From: Clostridiaceae bacterium
GTDB lineage: Bacteria > Bacillota > Clostridia > Saccharofermentanales > DTU023
NCBI GenBank assembly: GCA_012511185.1
Contig: JAAZGN010000049.1
Location: 1-18,984 of the forward strand
Direction: 5' to 3'
Length of the DNA: 18,984 bases
Every line of letters begins with the position of its first letter. Position 1 is the first letter of the stretch. The translations under genes were made by a program, and so were the position numbers. Of this stretch, positions 7,480 through 13,845 are shown one piece after another. The notes below the pieces were generated by a model, which saw only the letters and a list, made by a program, of their open reading frames with translations, was not told the DNA's origin and searched no databases.

Positions 7480-8331
7480 ATGTTTGGATATGTCAGACCT
7501 GAAAAGCCGGATCTTTTAATACGTGACTTCACCGTCTACAAAGCCGTCTATTGCGGGCTTTGCAAAAGCATCGGCCGCCGATGCGGCCAAATCCCACGGG
7601 CGGCGGTGACCTATGATATGACATTTCTGTCCCTCCTTTTACTGGCCTTGTCACCGGAGCGTATAACACTGAACCAGGAGTCCTGCGTCTTGAACCCATT
7701 CAGGAAGAAGCCGGTGGCAGGATCGGATCCGGTGCTCGAGTTCGCGGCCGATCTTTCCTGTCTGCTGGCCTTCTATTCGGCCAAAGATGACGCAGCGGAC
7801 GACCGGCCCGTTCGCGGAAGGATCGCGACCCTGCTTTTTTCACGTTCCGCAGGGAAGGTCATGAGGCGCTACCCTGAACTGAACGCATGGATCAAAGAAA
7901 AACTTGTCCGCTTGAATCAACTGGAAAAAGGAGATTCCATCGATGAAACGGCTGCTTGTTTCGGAGCGATTTTGAAAAGGATATTACTGGAGGGCTTTGC
8001 CCTCGTCCAAAGGGAGGATGACGAGGTGACTGCCTTGCTTTTGGGGGAGGCGGCGGAGGCGCTCGGGCGCTGGGTTTACCTTCTTGACGCCATCGACGAT
8101 CTTGAGCTCGACGGACAAAAGGGGAACACCAACCATTTTTTGGCCCTGCCAAAAGATGAAGCACTTTTATCTGCAGAAACCAAATTGATTGAGGCGGAGG
8201 CGGCGGTGGATAGCAACCTTGCCCTGCTCACCTATGAGCAGTGGGGTGGACTCGTGTATAATATTGTGACGATTGGATTGCCTGCTACCAGGCAGCGCAT
8301 TTTGGCAGGTGAGCAGCTTCCTGCACTTTGA
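7480..8331 (+). CDS. DUF5685-like helical protein
   Basis: A 283-residue protein starting MFGYVRPEKPDLLIRDF. AAGGAG at 7463-7468 selects ATG 7480; the longer reading from TTG 7456 would contain this site. It resembles the DUF5685 family of Clostridia, of unknown function. The N-terminus carries C25-x2-C28 and C35 (VYCGLCKSIGRRCG), with C69 and C94 further on. Two acidic clusters stand out: FYSAKDDAADDRP near 98-107, and LLDAIDDLELDGQKGN in the C-terminal third, followed by NHF. Paired Asp-rich clusters in an apparently all-helical protein recall isoprenoid synthase-type folds, but that is only a resemblance. There is no signal peptide; a hydrophobic helix (FLSLLLLAL) sits near residue 50. The J-domain gene follows after 29 bases and the two are probably co-transcribed. 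Confidence 0.75.
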   Translation: MFGYVRPEKPDLLIRDFTVYKAVYCGLCKSIGRRCGQIPRAAVTYDMTFLSLLLLALSPERITLNQESCVLNPFRKKPVAGSDPVLEFAADLSCLLAFYSAKDDAADDRPVRGRIATLLFSRSAGKVMRRYPELNAWIKEKLVRLNQLEKGDSIDETAACFGAILKRILLEGFALVQREDDEVTALLLGEAAEALGRWVYLLDAIDDLELDGQKGNTNHFLALPKDEALLSAETKLIEAEAAVDSNLALLTYEQWGGLVYNIVTIGLPATRQRILAGEQLPAL

Positions 8332-8360
8332 TGGGAGTAAAAGACGCCGCGGAGGATCAA

Positions 8361-8756
8361 ATGAGCAGCAACCCCTATGAAGTTCTGGGTGTCCCTCACG
8401 GGGCGTCGGAAGAAGCGGTTCGCAACGCATACCGCGAACTCGTGAAAAAGTACCATCCGGACCAGTTTACGGACGCCAGGGCCAAGGAATTGGCCGAGGC
8501 CAAGATGCGGGAAATCAATGCGGCTTACGACGCGATCACCCTGGGTAGCCAACGGCAGGCAACGCGTTCGGGCTGGGGTTATGGACAGACCGCCAACCAG
8601 CAACCGCCTTATAGATCAACTTATGGTGCCCCCAATCAATCACCTTACTACCGTTCCAGGGGCGGCACGGATTCCTGTTGCCAGACACTGTCTTGTCTTT
8701 GTTGCGCCGACTCTTGTTGTGAGTGCATGGGCGGCGATCTTTGTCTTTGCTGTTAA
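8361..8756 (+). CDS. J-domain protein with cysteine-rich C-terminal tail
   Basis: A 131-residue protein starting MSSNPYEVLGVPHGAS. GGAGG at 8351-8355 fixes ATG 8361. Residues 4-62 form a J-domain with the DnaK-stimulating HPD motif at 32-34 (YHPDQF) and the final helix EINAAYDAI. A Gln/Tyr/Pro/Ser-rich linker (about 65-100) follows. The last 26 residues then hold 11 cysteines, including CLCC, CCEC, and CMGGDLCLCC at the very end. There is no DnaJ zinc-finger repeat (CxxCxGxG) or client-binding domain, so it is not DnaJ itself. It should recruit DnaK to a specific target, with the tail perhaps binding metal or an Fe-S cluster or being lipidated; none of this is shown by sequence. It sits between the DUF5685-like and membrane protein genes. 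Confidence 0.85.
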   Translation: MSSNPYEVLGVPHGASEEAVRNAYRELVKKYHPDQFTDARAKELAEAKMREINAAYDAITLGSQRQATRSGWGYGQTANQQPPYRSTYGAPNQSPYYRSRGGTDSCCQTLSCLCCADSCCECMGGDLCLCC

Positions 8757-8767
8757 GACCTGAGATC

Positions 8768-9316
8768 ATGGACACACGAAAGAGTGGCCCCTCCAATCAC
8801 TCATACAAGATCGCGGCCGGTGCCTTGCTGACGGGTCTGTGCTGGCTTTTGCTTCTGGGGGCGGGCTACCTGCCTACCGGCAGGTTCTTTGTACTCATGA
8901 TCGCTTCTTTTGTCATTGTGGTCGCGGTCCGTGAAACGGGGATGGGTGGCGCCTTCCTTGTCTACCTGCTTTCTTCTCTTCTCGCCCTGCTGTCACCGGG
9001 GGTCATCACCGCAACGCTATTCGCACTATTTTTTGGTATTTTGCCACTTCTCATCGTTTGGCTGAGACGATTCGCCCGTCATGTCACCGCCCGGCTTATC
9101 ACACATGTCGTGATGACGGCCTTGCTCTTTGTACTAGTTCTGCTTTTCAGTTCTGAGATATTCACGCTGAAATATGCGCCTTCCTCCTGGCTGATTACCG
9201 CGGGGATCCTGGCCATCCTTCTTCAGCTCTTTCTTTTTGTCTACCAGTACGCACTCGGTCAATTTGAGTCGTTTTACGAGGAGCGAATCGCGCCCCTGAA
9301 GCGGCGCAACAACTAA
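8768..9316 (+). CDS. Polytopic membrane protein, unrecognised
   Basis: A 182-residue protein starting MDTRKSGPSNHS; the start is the first Met before the hydrophobic part, 11 bases after the J-domain gene stop. The ribosome site is weak, suggesting translational coupling. About six hydrophobic stretches can be read (near 14-34, 40-55, 60-77, 78-98, 110-128, 140-160). A basic loop at 99-109 (WLRRFARHVTAR) and a charged C-terminal tail ending KRRNN are likely cytoplasmic. There is no transporter motif, and I do not recognise the family; size and topology loosely recall small transporter S-components or YybS-like proteins. It probably belongs to the same transcript as the two genes upstream. Its stop overlaps the stop of the opposing gene. 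Confidence 0.75.
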   Translation: MDTRKSGPSNHSYKIAAGALLTGLCWLLLLGAGYLPTGRFFVLMIASFVIVVAVRETGMGGAFLVYLLSSLLALLSPGVITATLFALFFGILPLLIVWLRRFARHVTARLITHVVMTALLFVLVLLFSSEIFTLKYAPSSWLITAGILAILLQLFLFVYQYALGQFESFYEERIAPLKRRNN

Positions 9317-10827
9317 CGGTCAGTCATGGTCTTTTTTCCCAGCAGGATGGAACGGGCACTTTCCGTCGTCTGCTCCACCCGCTGAAGCCGGCACCAGTAG
9401 CGGAGCTTGAACGACTGGCGGGTGATGATAATCACGAAGCCCACGCACAAGACCAGGGTGAAGCCGAGAATGGTATAGGCAAGATTGGGGTTGTCCTGCA
9501 AGAGAAGAAGGCCGCGGCTGATGAGACTGCTGCCGGCCAGAATATCACGGTCGGAGCCAACGCGTACGGGAATCTGTACGCCATCTCTCAGTGTGAAAAC
9601 GACCTGGCCCGTCATGGCGCCTTTTTGGACGGGGATGGGGTAAGGGGCATTGCCCAGATAATCGAGTGTCTCCTCGAGGAAATGATCGGCTTTTGGGTGG
9701 ATGTAGTCGACTGAATCAAGATAGACCAGATCGAAAAGCTCTCCGTTGGCCGCTTTTTCAGATGCACCCGGATATTTCCCTCCCGCATTGGTGAGAGAAT
9801 CCTTGGTGTAAAAGACATCCAGGGCAGAGTAGAACTGGAGCGTCGGCTGCATAATGCCAGTCTGACGCAGGTGGGCGACAACGGTTGTCACAGGGATATT
9901 TTCCGGTGTCATTCCCCAACAGCAAAGAAGTGAGTAGCGGTCGGACAGTGAAAGATAGGCAGTGCTTATTCTATTTTCGGAAACTGTTATCAGATGGTTG
10001 GCGGGAGACCGGACTGGGACGATCTGAACGACACCTCCCGAGGTAATTTGTACCAGCTCATCAGTGACGCTTAAAATAGCCTTGCACCTCGTGTTATTTA
10101 ATAAGGTGGTGACAAGCCGCATGATGTCCCGCAATGTTGTTTTGGCTGTCCGGACGGTTTGACCTGCTTCAGGAAGGATAAGGGGCAGGGCTCCGTTTGA
10201 GTCATGAAACTGTTCGTATGCTTCCACCGCTGCCGTGATCTCTTGTGGCACTTCCGATTCACGCTCAGCGCGGGCGATATCCAAGGCGTGGAATTCCGTT
10301 TGATTCATACCCAGAAGCGAGGCGGTTCGTTGCATTTCCACGACAAAGGCGGACTGGGAACCGGAAATTTTCTCGGCAACTGCGATGGCTGCTGCGTCCG
10401 AGTTGTTGAAGATCATCCTCAGCAGCAGATACCTGAGTGGCAGGGGTTCGCCTGCCCTCATGACGTAGCGGTCATCCCTGCGCTCATCCCTGTCGTAGCG
10501 GGCGGCAAGATCGCTGATCGGAATCATCTCATCCGAAGGAAGTTTTTCCAGGGCGATGTAAAGGGTCATGAGTCGGGCCACACCTGGTATTTCAAGCACA
10601 AGATCGCTGTTTCTTGCGTACAATTCGGACGGTTGGAGCGCGCCGATTGAAAGTACAGCGGATAGTTGGCTTTCAGGATCAAAGCCGTCACTCATCTTTT
10701 GGGCACTGACAGGGATGGAAACAAGGCAAAAGGAAAGAAGGAGAAAAACAGAAAAAAGAAGCAGGAAGCGCCTTACCGCCCCACGGTGAAAGGTGTTTTG
10801 GAATCTCACTTTCACGCTTGTTTTCAT
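9313..10827 (-). CDS. S11 D,D-carboxypeptidase-like exported protein lacking catalytic motifs
   Basis: A 504-residue protein with an N-terminal export helix (19-42, RRFLLLF to SIPVSAQ), a large extracytoplasmic region, and a C-terminal membrane helix (449-469) with a basic cytoplasmic tail. The first 320 residues follow the penicillin-binding D-alanyl-D-alanine carboxypeptidase layout, but the motifs are changed. The SxxK region reads IPGVARLMTLYIALEK, so Ser becomes G82 and Lys becomes R85. The SxN region reads FNNSDAAAIAVAEKISGS, so S-x-N becomes N141-N-S143. The KTG region reads ISTAYLS, with S288-T-A in place of K-T-G. It therefore probably cannot cleave peptidoglycan and may bind it instead. 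The rest (330-440) is beta-rich, as in the family's C-terminal domain. Start 10827 places Met just before the export helix; the ribosome site is poor. It is divergent from the M28-like lipoprotein. The gene is intact, not a pseudogene. Confidence 0.8.
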   Translation of the reverse strand: MKTSVKVRFQNTFHRGAVRRFLLLFSVFLLLSFCLVSIPVSAQKMSDGFDPESQLSAVLSIGALQPSELYARNSDLVLEIPGVARLMTLYIALEKLPSDEMIPISDLAARYDRDERRDDRYVMRAGEPLPLRYLLLRMIFNNSDAAAIAVAEKISGSQSAFVVEMQRTASLLGMNQTEFHALDIARAERESEVPQEITAAVEAYEQFHDSNGALPLILPEAGQTVRTAKTTLRDIMRLVTTLLNNTRCKAILSVTDELVQITSGGVVQIVPVRSPANHLITVSENRISTAYLSLSDRYSLLCCWGMTPENIPVTTVVAHLRQTGIMQPTLQFYSALDVFYTKDSLTNAGGKYPGASEKAANGELFDLVYLDSVDYIHPKADHFLEETLDYLGNAPYPIPVQKGAMTGQVVFTLRDGVQIPVRVGSDRDILAGSSLISRGLLLLQDNPNLAYTILGFTLVLCVGFVIIITRQSFKLRYWCRLQRVEQTTESARSILLGKKTMTDR

Positions 10828-10883
10828 GCCTGAATCATACCATAAAGGTGCCTTTCGTCGACCGGGCAACCTCTCCACTCTGT

Positions 10884-10891
10884 GCTATAAT
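10884..10891 (+). promoter_or_regulatory. Predicted extended -10 promoter of the M28-like gene
   Basis: TATAAT at 10886-10891 is preceded by TGC, the TGn extension that compensates for a weak -35; no good -35 box is seen 16-18 bases upstream. The expected start near 10898 gives a leader of about 40 bases. It may drive M28-like, NfeD, SPFH and hemW together. Confidence 0.55.
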
Positions 10892-10937
10892 TGCGTGGGA
10901 AAAAGTCGTCTGGCAACGCTTCTTCGGAGGGATCAGG

Positions 10938-12281
10938 GTGATTCAAAAAGCTACACTTCATCATCGAGCAGAATGGCGGCGTCACTGTCTGGTATACCGT
11001 CTTTTTGCGGTTCTGATTGCGCTCCTGCTCCTTCTCCCGCTACTCACCGCATGTTCGGGGGAGGAGGAAGAAGCTTCCGAAATCGCTGCATACGGAGAGG
11101 AGGGCGCCCGGTTCGCCCGCAAACTCGCCGCTACCTTCCCGCGACGCGTCCCCTATTCGGATCAGGAATCGGGGGCAGCTGACCTTATTATGGAAGAGTT
11201 GAGAAAGTATGGCTACGAACCGGAGAAACAGACCTTTTCCGTGGCAGATGAAGAGGGCCTGCGCCAGACATCTGTCAATGTCATCGCGCGGCTGGAAGGC
11301 AGCGGGTTTGGTCTGACAAAAAAACAAGAGGAGACAGATCCGGAAAGATTGCCGGAAGAATATAACGATCTGGTCATGGTCATTGGCGCCCATTACGACA
11401 CACCGGCCGCCGTCCTGGTGGATGAAGCCGAAAACGCAGATGATCAAGAGCTCGTTCTCCCGGACGGGATCCACAACAATGCCTCAGGAGTTGCTTCCGT
11501 CCTGACGGCAGCCCGTATCTTACGCCAGGAGCATCCGGGCTATGATATTGTTTTCGTGTTTTTTGGCGCCGGGACGGATGAGTACCGCGGCGCCCGCCAT
11601 TACCTGTCTTCACTTTCGCCTGAGGATCGCGGCAAGATCGATGTCATGATCAATATCGGCCCCATCTACGCGGGCGACAAGGTGTACGCCCACGCCGGCC
11701 AGAACTCGGTCAGGAGCGGCAAGTACAAGGATTACGCAAAAAGGCGGAAGCTCTACCAGGTTACGGACATCTTTTTCGAGTTCCAGCTCAACTCCCGAAA
11801 CCGGTACGCTGTTTATACCAACCAAGCCTCTTTTTTCGTGACCTTGGATTCGGGAGAACAGGCAGTCTTTCGTGAATGGACAAGCAAGCTGTCCGACCAC
11901 ACGCCCTTTGATCAGGCGGATATTCCTGTTGTTTTTATGGAATCAGGAGATTACCGCGTTAAGACAATGGAAGATGTCACCATCGAAAGCCGCAACCCTT
12001 ATTTCCAGGATACGGGGGGCGTGATATCGGGTACCAGATTCGATCGGATCGAGGTCTTGGAGGAATTGTTTCGCCAGATGGACGAACAAACGGCGGGTCA
12101 GACAATCCCCGCGATCGATCCGGATGACTTGACGGACGACGAGCCGGATCCGGAACCGGATTCCAAAGAAAACTCGAAGCAAGTTATTGTTCCGCGCCTG
12201 GTTCAGCGTATCAACAATACGGCCTTCGTGTTGGTTCAACTGACCCGCAAGGGGCCGCTCAATTATGATTTCAAGGATTAG
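10938..12281 (+). CDS. M28 peptidase-like lipoprotein with degenerate metal site
   Basis: A 447-residue protein starting at GTG 10938. GGAGG at 10926-10930 lies seven bases before it, and this start gives a proper lipoprotein signal: basic residues, a leucine-rich core, and the lipobox LTAC with C39. The mature part follows the M28 (aminopeptidase Y/S) fold. The first zinc motif GAHYDTP is kept (H152, D154), as is the last, SDHTPF (H321). The bridging-Asp motif GANDNASG reads GIHNNASG (Asp becomes N180). The catalytic pair in GAEExGLxGS reads GAGTDEYRGA (Glu-Glu becomes G212-T213). The later Asp ligand, usually in a NxDM context, reads NIGPI (G241). With three of five ligand positions and the general base gone, hydrolysis is unlikely; it may bind peptides or act as a scaffold. 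A low-complexity acidic linker (near 395-415) precedes a basic tail. It lies 49 bases before the NfeD gene. Confidence 0.82.
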   Translation: MIQKATLHHRAEWRRHCLVYRLFAVLIALLLLLPLLTACSGEEEEASEIAAYGEEGARFARKLAATFPRRVPYSDQESGAADLIMEELRKYGYEPEKQTFSVADEEGLRQTSVNVIARLEGSGFGLTKKQEETDPERLPEEYNDLVMVIGAHYDTPAAVLVDEAENADDQELVLPDGIHNNASGVASVLTAARILRQEHPGYDIVFVFFGAGTDEYRGARHYLSSLSPEDRGKIDVMINIGPIYAGDKVYAHAGQNSVRSGKYKDYAKRRKLYQVTDIFFEFQLNSRNRYAVYTNQASFFVTLDSGEQAVFREWTSKLSDHTPFDQADIPVVFMESGDYRVKTMEDVTIESRNPYFQDTGGVISGTRFDRIEVLEELFRQMDEQTAGQTIPAIDPDDLTDDEPDPEPDSKENSKQVIVPRLVQRINNTAFVLVQLTRKGPLNYDFKD

Positions 12282-12330
12282 CCGGATGCAAGGCGGCTGT
12301 CTTGAAATCCAATAAAAAAGGGGGATGAGT

Positions 12331-12822
12331 ATGGAACCAATCATGCTATTGACGGCAATACTGGGGCTGTCTGCCGTTTTATTCTGGGGTCTTGTACTGG
12401 CCGTGGCGGCAGTCACCGAGCTGGTAACCTTGAACCTCGTTTCCATCTGGTTTGCAGTGGCTGCTTTGATCGCCATGATCGCTGCCTTGCTGGACGCGTC
12501 CCTCATGGTTCAGTTCATTCTCTTCGCGGTCTGTTCGATTGTCGGGTTTTTAATTTTCACCCTCTTGATCCGGCCGAAACTCAGCAAACGCGCCCCCACG
12601 CCGACTAATGCCGACCGCATTTTAAACAAGGAGGGTGTCGTAACGGACACCATTCACTCCACGAAAGGTAGCGGCCTGATCCGTGTTGAGGGCCAGATAT
12701 GGAGCGCGCGCACGGAAGAGGAAGGCGTCCTCGCCAAGGGAAGCCTGGTTCGGGTTGTTGCCATCCGCGGGGTCAAGGCCATCGTCGAACCGGTCGAAGG
12801 AAGGCTTGAGCCTCTGGAGTAG
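12331..12822 (+). CDS. NfeD-like membrane protein
   Basis: A 163-residue protein of the short NfeD type. The N-terminal half holds three hydrophobic helices (about 3-28, 31-52, 57-80). The C-terminal half (about 95-160) is a small OB-like beta-barrel with EGVVTDTI, GLIRVEGQIWSAR and GSLVRVVAIRGVKAIVEP, the last being the classic NfeD ending. I prefer ATG 12331 over ATG 12325 because GGGGG at 12320-12324 would abut the latter; the difference is two residues. NfeD proteins partner with SPFH/stomatin proteins in membrane microdomains, and the next gene is exactly such a protein. No ClpP-class membrane protease domain is fused to it. Confidence 0.9.
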   Translation: MEPIMLLTAILGLSAVLFWGLVLAVAAVTELVTLNLVSIWFAVAALIAMIAALLDASLMVQFILFAVCSIVGFLIFTLLIRPKLSKRAPTPTNADRILNKEGVVTDTIHSTKGSGLIRVEGQIWSARTEEEGVLAKGSLVRVVAIRGVKAIVEPVEGRLEPLE

Positions 12823-12873
12823 AGCAAGTCATCGCATCTGCGCTGCAGAATAGGTTAGGAAAGGAAATGATCC

Positions 12874-13845
12874 ATGAAACTATTTATTACCATCGCTGCC
12901 ATGGCACCCCTGGACTGGGGACTTATTGTCATCGGCCTCGTGGCTCTGGCAATTCTTGCCCTGTTTATCCGTAACATCCGTGTCGTCCCCCAGGCCATGG
13001 CCTTTGTGATTGAGCGGCTTGGCACCTACAAGTCAACCTGGCAGACGGGCATCCATGCCAAAATGCCTTTCATTGACAGGATTGAACGCCGTGTGTCGCT
13101 GAAGGAACGCGTCGCCGACTTCCCGCCCCAGGCTGTGATCACCCGGGACAATGTCACCATGCAGATTGATACGGTCGTTTTCTACCAGATCGTTGATCCG
13201 GTCCTCTATTGCTACGGTATCGAGAATCCCATCATCGGGATTGAGAACCTGTCGGCGACCACCCTGCGTAACTTGATTGGTGATCTGGAGCTCGACGAGA
13301 CATTGACCTCGCGTGATGTCATCAACACGCGCATGCGTCAGACCCTGGACGAAGCGACCGATCCATGGGGAATCCGTGTTAATCGGGTTGAACTGAAAAA
13401 CATTATCCCACCGCGTGAAATCCAGACGGCTATGGAGCGCCAGATGAAGGCTGAACGGGAAAAGCGCGAGAATATCCTGATCTCCGAAGGCAAGAAGGAA
13501 GCCTTGATCCGTGTTGCCGAAGGTGAGAAAGAGGCGGCTATTTTGCGGGCCGAAGCGAAAAAAGAGCAGGCTATCCGCGAGTCCGAAGGAAAGGCGGAAG
13601 CCATTTTGAAGATTCAGGAAGCGACCGCCAAGGGACTTCAGATGATCAAGGACATCGGCGCAGACGAGTCCCTGATCGCGATCAAGAGTCTGGAGACCAT
13701 GGCAACCGTGGCCGACGGACGGGCAACCAAGATCATTATTCCTTCGAATATGCAGGGGCTGGCCGGCTTGGCTGTGTCATTCAGGGAACTCTTGTCCGAC
13801 TCCAATATCGATACTTCGGAAAAAGATGCCGGCAAAGGATCCTGA
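12874..13845 (+). CDS. SPFH/stomatin-family protein (QmcA-like)
   Basis: A 323-residue protein with one N-terminal membrane helix (about 13-33). The SPFH domain follows: IRNIRVVPQAMAFVIERLGTY, then RRVSLKERVADFPPQAVITRDN and the DVINTRMRQTLDEATDPWGI segment. A long charged coiled coil runs from about 185 to 250, rich in repeated EGEKEA/AEAKKE-type units, and a hydrophobic stretch (MQGLAGLAV) near 295-303 precedes the acidic tail. Such proteins oligomerise into membrane rings or microdomains and modulate proteases or membrane order. An AGGAAAGG site supports ATG 12874. It follows NfeD by 51 bases, a classic functional pair, and overlaps hemW by 20 bases, so it is in the same transcript. Confidence 0.93.
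   Translation: MKLFITIAAMAPLDWGLIVIGLVALAILALFIRNIRVVPQAMAFVIERLGTYKSTWQTGIHAKMPFIDRIERRVSLKERVADFPPQAVITRDNVTMQIDTVVFYQIVDPVLYCYGIENPIIGIENLSATTLRNLIGDLELDETLTSRDVINTRMRQTLDEATDPWGIRVNRVELKNIIPPREIQTAMERQMKAEREKRENILISEGKKEALIRVAEGEKEAAILRAEAKKEQAIRESEGKAEAILKIQEATAKGLQMIKDIGADESLIAIKSLETMATVADGRATKIIIPSNMQGLAGLAVSFRELLSDSNIDTSEKDAGKGS

Noticed and set aside
10828..10860. Leaderless start of the S11-like gene from a TATGAT close to its ATG
   Set aside because: The spacing would fit, but no acceptable -35 box is found 16-18 bases upstream, so it is not claimed.
12282..12330. Terminator between the M28-like gene and nfeD (AGCCG/CGGCT)
   Set aside because: The stem is only five base pairs with a long loop and no T-run, so it does not argue against co-transcription.
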